DNA of 64,000 nt from Spongiibacter marinus. GTDB lineage: Bacteria > Pseudomonadota > Gammaproteobacteria > Pseudomonadales > Spongiibacteraceae. Position numbers and translations under genes: made by a program. The notes under the pieces were generated by a model. It ran no database searches and was not told the DNA's origin. It saw nothing but the letters and a program-made list of their open reading frames with translations. Of the stretch, positions 17,192 through 25,287 are shown piece by piece. How positions within the stretch are numbered: the first letter of the stretch is position 1; each line of letters opens with the position of its first letter. The stretch spans positions 1 through 64,000 of the forward strand of contig NZ_JAFBBD010000001.1 in assembly GCF_016906995.1 (NCBI RefSeq). Direction: 5' to 3'.

Positions 17192-17209
17192 TCCGCCTCT
17201 GGGCACCAT
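17192..17209 (+). other. Right attachment-site repeat (tRNA-Phe 3' end, 18 bp)
   Basis: TCCGCCTCTGGGCACCAT is identical to positions 903-920 and is the last part of tRNA-Phe plus one base. Sequence before it (AAAAAAC) and after it is unrelated to the left copy, so identity is limited to these 18 bp. With the left copy it bounds about 16.3 kb holding two recombinase genes. Confidence 0.85.
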
Positions 17210-17649
17210 TTAAAATCAATGACTTAGAAAAAAACATCAACCAAAATTCCCGTCTTAAAAATCTCGATGTAACTATCGATGTAAGCAGGTTTTAGGGTAT
17301 CGTCGTTTTTTAGCAAAGCCCCCACCCACAAATCGACATAGTAAGTGCAAAGAAAATCGGCTTAGTTGACCACTACAGCCGCAGAAATCAGCTCAGCCCG
17401 CCAAACCGAGACAGAACTGTGCATCCTCCCAGCTCGGGCGAATAAACTGCTACTCATTGGGATATACAAAAGCCCGTCAGTCGCGCTGCTATGGTCATTA
17501 AGAATACCTTTGGTGTCCTACCCCGTTTCGGTGTACAAGGTAGTTCCAGCCGCAAAAGGTATCGAATAACAGTCACAACCCCGCACGATGGATATGTTGT
17601 TCACGGATACTAAAGGTAATGACCGCTTGGGAAAACGCCGCGAGATAGT
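17210..17649. other. Gene-poor flank right of the attachment site
   Basis: I see no convincing gene here. Short open frames lack ribosome sites or recognisable motifs. The sequence just after the att repeat is A-rich (GAAAAAAACATCAACC), as is common beside tRNA genes, and may be the original downstream flank of tRNA-Phe. Confidence 0.4.
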
Positions 17650-18240
17650 GTGTTTGGCCAGTGTAGCGGCTTTGTTGAGTATGCAACCGCCTGCATGACA
17701 GGTACATACCAAAAGCCATGCAAAGGCGGGCTTGGGAGTTTTGGGCATAGAAGCTTCGCTAACTGCAAACGAAAGCTGCCAGAGTACAAAGCTCGCATCG
17801 CTGAAACTGAGCAATTTAAGATTGCGCGGGCTCAGCAGGAACAGGAAGCCATCCGCAGTCAACAGCAGCGGGAACAGGAAGATATTGTTCGTGCGCAAAC
17901 TTTGGTGGATGAGAATACTGACACCATCAGTGCTGCCATTGATCTGTATGCTGAAGCCGATAGCTTGCCTACACCCGTCAAAGAGAAATTAGCCAGTACG
18001 TCCTGTGCCGACCTTGATCGGATTAACGCAGTTATGGAGGGCACAGATCCAGACGTAAAACAGCGTGATATTGCAGCATTGAGTGCAGCGCTATCTGACT
18101 GCCCAGAAAAGATGGCTTTTTATGCCGCTCAATACGAGAAGGAACTGGAAGCTGAGCGCAGGAAGCAAGAAGCAAGAAGCTGCGACGTTGTTATCGGCCT
18201 ACTATGGGACACAGTAAGCGCTATCACTGATCGAAAGTGA
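17650..18240 (+). CDS. Hypothetical coiled-coil protein, 196 aa, start uncertain
   Basis: No family is recognised. Residues about 40-85 are Glu/Gln/Arg rich and heptad-like (ARAQQEQEAIRSQQQREQ), and the rest is helical. The N-terminal 35 residues are cysteine-rich (TACMTGTYQKPCKGG) and could be real or read-through; an internal ATG at 17695 is an alternative start. No clear ribosome site was found. It lies outside the att-bounded island in sparse accessory DNA. It might be a periplasmic or secreted coiled-coil protein that has lost its signal region; coding status is moderate because the frame is long and the composition protein-like. Confidence 0.4.
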   Translation: MFGQCSGFVEYATACMTGTYQKPCKGGLGSFGHRSFANCKRKLPEYKARIAETEQFKIARAQQEQEAIRSQQQREQEDIVRAQTLVDENTDTISAAIDLYAEADSLPTPVKEKLASTSCADLDRINAVMEGTDPDVKQRDIAALSAALSDCPEKMAFYAAQYEKELEAERRKQEARSCDVVIGLLWDTVSAITDRK

Positions 18241-18298
18241 ACGAACGGCGACTATAAGCGCTAACACCAAGAGCGAGCTAAATAGCGCCTGTAAAAAC

Positions 18299-18625
18299 GT
18301 GATTCGATTCCAAAAGATGCCAAGTGCCAGCAAATTTCTTCTTACCGACGAGGCATTGGCGTCGTGCAAAAGCGGCATCAAGGCCTTTACTCAAGAAATT
18401 GAGAAGCCACTTAAAGTCGCTCAGGAACGGGCACAAGAGCGCCAGCGCAAAGCGATAAAGGCCAGGATAGCAGAAGAGGCAAAGCAACACAGACGTGTCT
18501 GGCGGCAAGTACACCAAAAAGGGTTCACTGTTCTGTTCCACGAAATCACAGCTAAAGGAACAACTGACTTGGCTGGCTCAGGATGTGAGAAAGTTTGCGC
18601 CGGGCTGTTTATCAACCGGCGCTGA
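18299..18625 (+). CDS. Hypothetical protein, 108 aa, possibly frameshifted
   Basis: The first 80 residues are lysine- and glutamate-rich helix (KPLKVAQERAQERQRKAIKA). The frame is open upstream to before 18239 without a clear start, and the only start codon noted is a GTG. After about 18540 the neighbouring frame (ending 18725) reads as the more protein-like tail, with ADIAVVVIDWGMTMGVRG, which suggests a frameshift joining the two. It lies directly after the coiled-coil gene ending at 18240 and has a similar composition, so the two could be fragments of one larger gene. No family is recognised. Confidence 0.3.
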   Translation: MIRFQKMPSASKFLLTDEALASCKSGIKAFTQEIEKPLKVAQERAQERQRKAIKARIAEEAKQHRRVWRQVHQKGFTVLFHEITAKGTTDLAGSGCEKVCAGLFINRR

Positions 18626-18889
18626 TATAGCGGTCGTGGTTATCGACTGGGGTATGACGATGGGCGTCCGGGGGATCAACAACGGTAAAATGTATTGGAT
18701 TGAGTCATCCTCGCTCGCAGACTAGGTGACAGGATCCTCGAAAGGTGAATCGCCACCTGTTTGCTAGATACCTCCCAGCCAGAGAAGCGATAAGCAAACC
18801 TCGAAGCGAGGTTAAAGAGAGCAGTGCGATTAGCGAAAGCCAATGCCGCCCTCGCCGGTGCGCTAGCTGAAATCAAGTAAGGGGGAATA

Positions 18890-19072
18890 ATGATAATCAA
18901 CAAGAAGCCTAACTCAGTTTCGAAATTTCCCACACCAGAGAAGGTGAAGCGCGAAGTGCAATCGAGGAACGAAACTTTGCCCACGCCAGAAGCGGAGCCG
19001 CTTCGTTGTTGCGGCGGTTTAACCGCACCCTATTTAACGCTGGTGCCCTCCGGCAGCGATGAGCGCAAGTAG
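18890..19072 (+). CDS. Small hypothetical protein, 60 aa
   Basis: The only support beyond the open frame is a strong ribosome site, AAGGGGGAATA, directly before the ATG. The product is polar and proline/glutamate-rich in its first half (KPNSVSKFPTPEKVKREVQ) with a CC pair near 41-42. No motif is recognised. It is the last open frame before the core operon that starts on the other strand at 19485. It could be a small accessory protein or chance. Confidence 0.3.
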   Translation: MIINKKPNSVSKFPTPEKVKREVQSRNETLPTPEAEPLRCCGGLTAPYLTLVPSGSDERK

Positions 19073-19197
19073 CCAACTTTCCCCCCTCATAGGGTTTGTT
19101 TTATTGCATTCTTTGATGAGCACTCTTTATCCTCTAATGACGTGGACCCCGTCTACACGATAGCAAACGCGTATGGCATGTATTGTTGTGTGGTCGT

Positions 19198-19485
19198 TTA
19201 AGGACGGGATGCAAGAACTTCGGAGAGCAGCCAGCCATAGGTTAGGCTGGCACCCAGCCATAACATCAGGCTGGCCCACATTCCCGCCAGCGCAAGCAGC
19301 ACACCAGGCACCAGCATTGCGGTGAGCAGCCATCTACGCTGACGTTGCGGAAGTGGCGAAAAGCCTTTGGCGGGGCTTGCGCCATGGCGTGCTAATTTTT
19401 GACGCCAACGCAATCGCTTTGGGTCGCGCAGGGCGAGCGCTGTTACGCTAAGCGCGCTGACGGCAATGCTGAGCAGCAACATCAT
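19198..19485 (-). CDS. DUF3325-type small membrane protein
   Basis: Residues about 1-18 and 50-90 are hydrophobic (MLLLSIAVSALSVTALAL; TAMLVPGVLLALAGMWASLM), giving three membrane helices with a basic cytoplasmic loop (DPKRLRWRQKLARHG). This matches the small DUF3325 proteins encoded with PepSY transmembrane proteins in iron-siderophore loci of Pseudomonas and relatives. Its start overlaps the end of the PepSY gene by 4 bp. The role is unknown; a subunit of the membrane reductase complex is a reasonable guess. Confidence 0.7.
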   Translation of the reverse strand: MMLLLSIAVSALSVTALALRDPKRLRWRQKLARHGASPAKGFSPLPQRQRRWLLTAMLVPGVLLALAGMWASLMLWLGASLTYGWLLSEVLASRP

Positions 19486-21092
19486 GGCGTGTTAACCTCC
19501 ATGTCGCCGGTATCAATGAGGGGTTCCTCGGGCAACGCCAGGGTTTGACGCCATTCACGGCGAAGCAGCCAGGCCCCGCCAAGCAGCAGAGCAACATCCA
19601 AAACCACAACAGCCGTTAAACCACTTGTGGCCGCGCTTACCCAGCCCGGGCCGCCTAGCAACAAACGCAGCGCTACCAAGGCGCAAAGTCCTAGCCCCAA
19701 ACTGATGACGAGTATTCGCCGCACGCCGGTAACACGGCGAACGATGCCGGCAAGAATACCGCTTAGCGCCAGACAAAGACCGAAGGCCTTGAACATCAGC
19801 GGCTCAACTGCCCCAGCCAGCACACCAGCCTGCTGCAGCAAATAGGCCGCCGCGGCGGCGACCAGTGCAAGGGGAAGCCCCCAAGCACTCCATAGTGTTG
19901 CCCGCAATAAATACTGCCATGTTTTCTGCTGCTCTCGGCGCTTAACCCATAGGGTCAGGCCACTAATACAGACATAGGCGCCGGCAAACCCCAGAGCGAA
20001 CCACACCGTTTTCGACAACCAACCGGCAAAATTTCCAAAATGCAGCGGCCCCATAAGCGCAACCAGGTCACTGCCCAGCGAGGGCGATTGCCCCAATGCC
20101 GGTTTTTCACCAAGATTTTCACCAGTCTGGGCGTCGAAGGCGTAGCCTTTGGGCAACAGCTCGCCCTCTGCTTGCCAGGGAAATACGCTAATGCGTGCGT
20201 CTTGCCTTCCCCAGTGGTCAACGGTTAAAAACCGCGTGCGATGCCCCGCCGCCCGAACGTCTTCCAACATGGCGTCGATATTCGCCATTTCGGCAGGGCG
20301 CGGGTCCTCGGCCGGAGGTAAGCCCTGAACGGTTTCGATAAGTTTTTCCTGGTCGCCGCCGAACGCCACCATGGCAATGGCGGGAATGGCAAAGGCGCCG
20401 GCCAGGCTATAGAAGCTGCCGGTAAACGCCAAAATAAACGCAAACGGCAGGTTCCAGGTACTCGCCATCACATGGGCGTCTTTGTGACTGAGCACATCTC
20501 CACCGCGCCGGCGACGTAAAAACGCATCTTTAACAAGATGGCGGTGCATGGCAAAACCGCTGACGCAGGCGACTAATAAACTCAGGCCAAGAATACCGGT
20601 TAACATCAGCCCCCAGGGCGAGGGCACATGCAGTTGCACATGCCATTCGACCAGAAAGTGTCCGAGCTTGCCGTAGTGGCTTTGCGCTTCGATCTCGCTC
20701 TGGGTGCCCTCAAAGCGCTGCAGGATGTCTCCACTGGCCGGGTCAAATACGAATAACACCCCCTTTTCTTCCGGGTGTTCTCCATCCTCTGCCTCAGCAT
20801 GAGTGTGGAAAAAAGCACGGATACGACCGCCTGCAGTTGCAAAGACAATGAGCTCGTCGAGATATTCAGGCGCCACATCGGCGGCGGCCTTTCTCAACAT
20901 AGCATCAGTGCCCAGTGGAAAGGTTTCCGGTATAGCGGCCGGCAGCGGCGAGGCCCAGTCATTTATGTCGTCGGCGAATACCGCGATCGTGCCGGTTAAG
21001 ATCACCCAGTAGAGCAGCAGGCCGAAAATCACCGCGCCCCAGCCGTGAAGCGCCAGCATCGTTTGAGTCGTTTTTTGCTGTAGCTTTAGCAT
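19482..21092 (-). CDS. PepSY-associated transmembrane protein (PiuB/FoxB-like)
   Basis: The protein has about seven or eight membrane helices: one near residues 15-37 (AVIFGLLLYWVILTGTIAVFA), others near 165-185, 215-240, 345-370 and several in the last 150 residues. A large periplasmic loop (40-160) contains the PepSY-type segment with Asp/Glu-rich AEAEDGEHPEEKG. Histidines sit at the membrane edge (FLVEWHVQLHVP, GFAMHRHL, GPLHFGNF), as in inner-membrane ferric-siderophore or quinone-linked reductases of this family. It is between DUF3649-like and DUF3325 genes in one operon below a Fur-box candidate. I infer a role in reducing imported ferric complexes; the TonB receptor is not in this window. 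Confidence 0.85.
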   Translation of the reverse strand: MLKLQQKTTQTMLALHGWGAVIFGLLLYWVILTGTIAVFADDINDWASPLPAAIPETFPLGTDAMLRKAAADVAPEYLDELIVFATAGGRIRAFFHTHAEAEDGEHPEEKGVLFVFDPASGDILQRFEGTQSEIEAQSHYGKLGHFLVEWHVQLHVPSPWGLMLTGILGLSLLVACVSGFAMHRHLVKDAFLRRRRGGDVLSHKDAHVMASTWNLPFAFILAFTGSFYSLAGAFAIPAIAMVAFGGDQEKLIETVQGLPPAEDPRPAEMANIDAMLEDVRAAGHRTRFLTVDHWGRQDARISVFPWQAEGELLPKGYAFDAQTGENLGEKPALGQSPSLGSDLVALMGPLHFGNFAGWLSKTVWFALGFAGAYVCISGLTLWVKRREQQKTWQYLLRATLWSAWGLPLALVAAAAAYLLQQAGVLAGAVEPLMFKAFGLCLALSGILAGIVRRVTGVRRILVISLGLGLCALVALRLLLGGPGWVSAATSGLTAVVVLDVALLLGGAWLLRREWRQTLALPEEPLIDTGDMEVNTP

Positions 21093-21106
21093 CGATTTCT
21101 CGCCGT

Positions 21107-21394
21107 TTATTGCTGCGCTTGCAGTAGGTGCTGCGCAATTAACGCCGCGTGCACGGCAGTCAATATGAAGATCACTACCGAAGCGCGGCCCAGCCGATCC
21201 AATACGCTATAAAAGAACAGCACTGCCCAGATCGCGGGCAGCAACACTACCGGAATAACGAAGTTATTAACCTGTGCTTGCCCCTCAGGCAGCCAGAGAG
21301 AACTACCCGCCATAATAATGAGCGTGGCAAGTAGTACCAGCGGCCCAGCCAACACAAACCGCCAGATTTTTTCAGTGCGCGTTCCCGCCATCAC
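21107..21394 (-). CDS. DUF3649-type small membrane protein
   Basis: The 95-residue product has three hydrophobic segments (FVLAGPLVLLATLIIMAGSS; FVIPVVLLPAIWAVLFFYS; ASVVIFILTAVHAALIA) and little soluble sequence. Position and size match DUF3649 proteins encoded upstream of PepSY/DUF3325 genes. It is the first gene of the three-gene iron operon, 14 bp before the PepSY gene. Its biochemical role is unknown. Confidence 0.65.
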   Translation of the reverse strand: MMAGTRTEKIWRFVLAGPLVLLATLIIMAGSSLWLPEGQAQVNNFVIPVVLLPAIWAVLFFYSVLDRLGRASVVIFILTAVHAALIAQHLLQAQQ

Positions 21395-21481
21395 TCCCGT
21401 CTCTCTGCTTTTTCATCCCTAATTTGTCAGCGCAATGACTACGCCGCGCAGGCGCGAGTTGGCGCTGCAGCGCATTATAAC

Positions 21482-21497
21482 GAGAACGATTTTCATT
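21482..21497. promoter_or_regulatory. Fur-box candidate
   Basis: GAGAACGATTTTCATT matches the Fur consensus GATAATGATWATCATT at most positions (13 of 16 by eye). It lies 88-103 bp upstream of the first gene of the DUF3649/PepSY/DUF3325 operon, which fits iron repression of that operon. Confidence 0.6.
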
Positions 21498-21622
21498 TGC
21501 TATTGAGGGGCGCGCATTTTCTTGCCCCTGCGCAGGAGTAGCAGTAACGGCACCGCACCGCTGCCCTGCCGGCGTGGGAGAAAGGAAAATTCGAATAGTG
21601 GGATAGGGTTGGCGAGCGCCGT

Positions 21623-22171
21623 TTATTTAACTTGCTGCTTAGCCAGTTTTCTCGCCAGTGTGCGGCGATGCATGCCGAGGCGGCGTGCGGTCTCAGAGAT
21701 GTTAAAGTCGGTTTCAGCCAGCGTTTGGTGGATGCGTTCCCACTCCAGGGTTTTGATGGAGGTCGCACGCCCCGTCACTTTTATATCGGCGTTGCCTTCG
21801 GCATTGTTGAAGGCCGCTTCAATGTCATCGGTATTTGAGGGCTTGGCTAAGTAGTGGCAGGCGCCAAGTTTCACCGCCTCAACCGCCGTGGCAATGCTTG
21901 CGTAGCCGGTGAGCACCACAATGAGCATATCGCTGTCGTGTTTGTGCAGGGCCTGTACACAGGCAAGACCCGAGGCCTCGCCATCGAGCTTTAAATCCAC
22001 CACGGCGTAACCGGGAGAGACCTCTGCCAGCAGCGTTTCCACCTGTTCCAGGCGGGTGGCGTGGTGAACCTTATAGCCGCGGCGCTCAAATGAACGGCGG
22101 AGCGTGCGCGCAAACGCCTCGTCGTCTTCGACGAGCAACAAGGTTTTCTGATCGTGCTCGGCCTCAGCCAT
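21623..22171 (-). CDS. regA: RegA/PrrA/ActR-family redox response regulator
   Basis: The receiver domain (residues about 10-125) carries the acidic pair LVEDDEAF, the phospho-acceptor Asp in AVVDLKLDG, Thr in VLTGYAS and Lys in YLAKPSN. The C-terminal domain is a short Fis-type helix-turn-helix (NISETARRLGMHRRTLARKL). This compact build of 182 residues is that of RegA/PrrA/ActR, which control respiration and carbon and nitrogen genes in response to redox state. It is 4 bp behind the RegB-like kinase gene and lies in the same direction as the oxidase genes, so the pair probably controls or senses flow through the bo3 oxidase. Confidence 0.9.
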   Translation of the reverse strand: MAEAEHDQKTLLLVEDDEAFARTLRRSFERRGYKVHHATRLEQVETLLAEVSPGYAVVDLKLDGEASGLACVQALHKHDSDMLIVVLTGYASIATAVEAVKLGACHYLAKPSNTDDIEAAFNNAEGNADIKVTGRATSIKTLEWERIHQTLAETDFNISETARRLGMHRRTLARKLAKQQVK

Positions 22172-22175
22172 TGCA

Positions 22176-23504
22176 TTAGTCCTCTTTTAACACCAGCGCA
22201 TCGAGGGGGAGGCGAAGCATAACCTCCGCACCGCCCTCGTCAAGGTTGCGCGCCGCAAATACACCGCCCAACATCCTCGCTACGTTAAACACCAGAAACA
22301 GCCCCAGTCCGCTGCCTGGCCGCCCCTTGGTGGATTGATAGGGCTGGCCGAGGCGCTGGTAAACTTCCGCAGCAAAACCGGGGCCGTGGTCGCGCACCGC
22401 AATAATTAAGGTGTCGGCGTCGCGCTGCACGGTCAACGCAATCCACTGCGGCGACGCTTCTAAAGCGTTATCCAGCAGATTACACACGGTTTGCTTCAGC
22501 ACCGAGTCCGAGGCGATATCGACATCCTCACCAAACTGGTTGTCGAAGCGCAACTCTCGGCTATTGCGTGTGCTGCGCCATTCATCGACCAGCTCATCAA
22601 AAAACTCACAGACGGTTGTCTCTACCGAGACTTCTCCGCGCGTTTCGCCCGCCGACATGAGTATCCCGCTAACAATCTCCTTGCAGCGCTTAACCTGGGT
22701 TTGCATTTCGCCGATGTCATCACCCAGGTCAGCGGAATCGCGGAACACCGGCATGTGGCGCCAGTCGCCCAAAATAACGTCGATAGTCGCCAGCGGCGTT
22801 CCCAACTCGTGGGCAGCGCCTGAGGCGAGCAAGCCCATTCGCAGAATATGCTCTTCCTCGGCGGCGCGCTGCCGCAAGTCGGCAAGGCGGGCGTCGTGTT
22901 CTCTATGAGTACGGGTAATACGGTTAACAAAGATCACCAACAAGGCTGCCGTCAGTACCACACAGATAAACATGCCCTGCACGTAAACGCTGTCGACACC
23001 GAGGTGGTAGTCCAGTGGCAAGCCAGCCAGCGGGTGGCCGACTTCCGCCAGCCACAAAAAACACAGCGCAGCGACGCCCGCCAGTGTCCAGGCCAGTGGT
23101 GCCACCATCAGCACCGCCGCCAACCCCACTTGCAATACATAAAGAAAGGCAAAGGGGTTGCTGACGCCGCCGCTCAGGTAGAGCTGAGCCGTGAGGGTGA
23201 ACATGTCGACCAGCAGTCCGACAAATAACTCGCCGGCGTAGAGCTCGCGACCGAGGCGCAAACTGATTTCGTACACCAGGTTGTAGGCCGCCAGACCCGC
23301 CAATACCCCACACATTTTTGCCAGCGGCAGATCGACCCCCAAACTAAAATGAGTGACCAATATGGTAAATAGCTGCCCGAGCACCGCCAACCAGCGCAGC
23401 TGCACCAGCTGGCGCATATGTTTGCTGAGGGTTTCATTGTTGCGATAACTGAGCAGCGACATGGCGGCCAACAGAGCGCCTGCCCTGGCCCGGGGGTGTG
23501 ACAT
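22176..23504 (-). CDS. regB: RegB/PrrB/ActS-family redox sensor histidine kinase
   Basis: Six hydrophobic segments occupy roughly residues 35-205, and within them the motif GGVSNPFAFLYVLQV matches the conserved GGxxNPF quinone-binding site of RegB. The kinase region has the RegB-type H box AAHELGTPLATID (about residue 235), the N box LLDNALEASP and the G boxes DHGPGF and SGLGLFLV. Total length of 442 residues is normal. It phosphorylates the RegA-like regulator encoded next. The start is ATG 23504; an in-frame overlap upstream is not used. The site lies just after SURF1 in the oxidase block, which links redox signalling to terminal oxidase assembly. Confidence 0.9.
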   Translation of the reverse strand: MSHPRARAGALLAAMSLLSYRNNETLSKHMRQLVQLRWLAVLGQLFTILVTHFSLGVDLPLAKMCGVLAGLAAYNLVYEISLRLGRELYAGELFVGLLVDMFTLTAQLYLSGGVSNPFAFLYVLQVGLAAVLMVAPLAWTLAGVAALCFLWLAEVGHPLAGLPLDYHLGVDSVYVQGMFICVVLTAALLVIFVNRITRTHREHDARLADLRQRAAEEEHILRMGLLASGAAHELGTPLATIDVILGDWRHMPVFRDSADLGDDIGEMQTQVKRCKEIVSGILMSAGETRGEVSVETTVCEFFDELVDEWRSTRNSRELRFDNQFGEDVDIASDSVLKQTVCNLLDNALEASPQWIALTVQRDADTLIIAVRDHGPGFAAEVYQRLGQPYQSTKGRPGSGLGLFLVFNVARMLGGVFAARNLDEGGAEVMLRLPLDALVLKED

Positions 23505-23586
23505 TCTAGGGTTTCTCCCACGCGGTGATAGCGGTCGTTATTATACGTAAGAGACGGCCATCCAGCTCTAGAGCGCGCCGGCCTGC

Positions 23587-24306
23587 TTAGCGGCGGCGCT
23601 TCGCCTCTCGATACAGCATAGCAGCCGCAGCCAAAACCATGGCGGCTAGCGCATACCAGGTCAAGGCGTACACCATGTGAGAGTTGTGAAAGGTGACAAC
23701 AGTCAGCCCACTGACCGGGGCATTGGCACCGGATTCCGCCGTTTTTGCATCGACGAAGTATGGCGCCAGCGGCACGCTCAAGGCGCTTGCCATTGCCTCG
23801 ACATCCCGCGAATACCAGCGCTGTTGTTCGGGGAGGTTATCGCGCAGAAATGCGCCCTTTGGCTCAGTGAGCCTGAGCAAGCCCGTCACTTCCTGAGGCC
23901 CTTCCGGCGGTAAAGGTGCGCTCACGCCTTGGTCGATATAGCCGCGATTCACCATCACCGTGCCGGCGTGCTCGGTGCGCAGCGGCGTCATCACCCAGTA
24001 GCCGCTGCCCAGTTCGGTTACAGCTTTGGCGAGCAGTGTCGCATCGCTAAGGTATTCGCCGCGAAGGCGAATGTGGCGGTATTCATCGCGGTCTCGATTG
24101 ATATCGGGCCAATCTGCAATGCCTGGCGCCGCTTGCGCAGCGGCGTCCACGCGTGCAGTGACGCGCTCAATCAGCCCGAGCTTCCATACCCGTCGCTCCA
24201 GTTGCCAGTTACCCAAGGTCACCAAGCCCGCCGCCGTTGCCAATGCGACCAGCATGGCAACGGCAAGAAAGAACTGATGGCGGCGCGACGTGGGCGAGGC
24301 AGCCAT
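23587..24306 (-). CDS. SURF1-family cytochrome oxidase assembly protein
   Basis: SURF1 proteins help heme insertion into subunit I of heme-copper oxidases. The N-terminal helix (FFLAVAMLVALATAAGLVTLG) is followed by the family signature GNWQLERRVWK (about residues 32-42), a periplasmic domain with NRGYIDQ and the C-terminal helix YALTWYALAAMVLAAAAML. Length of 239 residues is usual. It is the fifth gene of the cyo cluster, 7 bp after cyoD, so it probably serves the bo3-type oxidase; a cyoE heme-O synthase is not in this block. Confidence 0.9.
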   Translation of the reverse strand: MAASPTSRRHQFFLAVAMLVALATAAGLVTLGNWQLERRVWKLGLIERVTARVDAAAQAAPGIADWPDINRDRDEYRHIRLRGEYLSDATLLAKAVTELGSGYWVMTPLRTEHAGTVMVNRGYIDQGVSAPLPPEGPQEVTGLLRLTEPKGAFLRDNLPEQQRWYSRDVEAMASALSVPLAPYFVDAKTAESGANAPVSGLTVVTFHNSHMVYALTWYALAAMVLAAAAMLYREAKRRR

Positions 24307-24313
24307 AAGCGCC

Positions 24314-24661
24314 TTACATCATCCCCGGCATCATGCGGACATTCATGTTGTACATAACCCACAATGAACCGAACAAAGTGATGAACAGCAGCACCGCTGT
24401 AAATAGTAGCGACAGCATATTCCAGCCGCCTTCGGACTGAAAATTCATGTGCAGGAAGTACACCATGTGCACCAGAATCTGCACAACGGCGAACCCGAGG
24501 ATCACCATCGCAGTCGTGCTATTGGAGTCGAAGACATTGCCCATAACCAGCCAGAATGGAATGGCAGTGAGAAACACCGACGCCAAAAAGCCAATCATAT
24601 AGCCGCTAAAGGACGCGTGCGGTAGCTCTTCGTGGTGTTCGTGATCGTGATGATCGCTCAT
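24314..24661 (-). CDS. cyoD: Cytochrome bo3 ubiquinol oxidase, subunit IV
   Basis: The three-helix subunit IV has the family sequence [20 protein letters not shown] in its second and third helices. I start it at ATG 24661, whose ATGA overlaps the cyoC stop, giving 115 residues, the usual size; upstream codons are inside cyoC. The N-terminus is histidine-rich ([12 protein letters not shown]), as in some marine homologues, and could bind metal. It forms part of the four-subunit proton-pumping quinol oxidase. Confidence 0.94.
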   Translation of the reverse strand: MSDHHDHEHHEELPHASFSGYMIGFLASVFLTAIPFWLVMGNVFDSNSTTAMVILGFAVVQILVHMVYFLHMNFQSEGGWNMLSLLFTAVLLFITLFGSLWVMYNMNVRMMPGMM

Positions 24662-25287
24662 GACATAGACCCCATCAGATAGACAAAGGTAAAGACACCA
24701 ATCCAAATGACATCAAGGAAGTGCCAGAACATCGACAGACAAAATACCCGGCGGCGATTCGTTAAGGTCAGGCCGTGCTTAGACAGCTGCAGCAACAGCG
24801 TTACCAACCAAATCACACCAATGGTTACGTGCAAGCCGTGGGTACCGACCAATGCAAAGAAGGCGGTTAGAAACGCACTGCGCTGTGGGCCCGCTCCCTG
24901 ATGAATCAGGTGGTAGAACTCATACAGCTCAACGCTTAAAAACGCCGTGCCCAACACGCCGGTGAGCGCCAGCCAGAGCAGTGTGCCCTGCAGCTTGTTC
25001 TGCTGCATTTGCAGCAGCGCAAAGCCGTAGGTGATCGACGACAGCAACAAGAAGGCGGTGTTGATCGCCACCAGCGGCAGGTCGAACAAGTCGGCACCAG
25101 TGGGGCCACCGGCAAAGCTTTGGCTCAGTACCCCATAGGTTGCAAACAGTGCCGCAAAGATGAGGCAGTCGCTCATCAGGTACAACCAGAAACCCAGCAG
25201 CGTACCGTTAGGAGCGTGGTGATCGCCGCGCACGAAAAACTCCAGGTCGCCGTTTTTCGTCGCAGCCGTGGCAGTGGGATGTGACAT
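24658..25287 (-). CDS. cyoC: Cytochrome bo3 ubiquinol oxidase, subunit III
   Basis: Five membrane helices typical of subunit III are present, with the family segments [20 protein letters not shown] (residues about 30-50) and [15 protein letters not shown] (about 145-160), the latter with the conserved His. The length of 209 residues is normal. It overlaps cyoB by one base and cyoD by four, so translation is coupled in order ABCD. The subunit stabilises the oxidase and proton uptake path; it carries no metal site. Confidence 0.95.
   Translation of the reverse strand: MSHPTATAATKNGDLEFFVRGDHHAPNGTLLGFWLYLMSDCLIFAALFATYGVLSQSFAGGPTGADLFDLPLVAINTAFLLLSSITYGFALLQMQQNKLQGTLLWLALTGVLGTAFLSVELYEFYHLIHQGAGPQRSAFLTAFFALVGTHGLHVTIGVIWLVTLLLQLSKHGLTLTNRRRVFCLSMFWHFLDVIWIGVFTFVYLMGSMS

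Noticed and set aside
18676-18984. 102-residue minus-strand frame
   Set aside because: Composition is not protein-like, no ribosome site, and it overlaps the small plus-strand gene with a better start.
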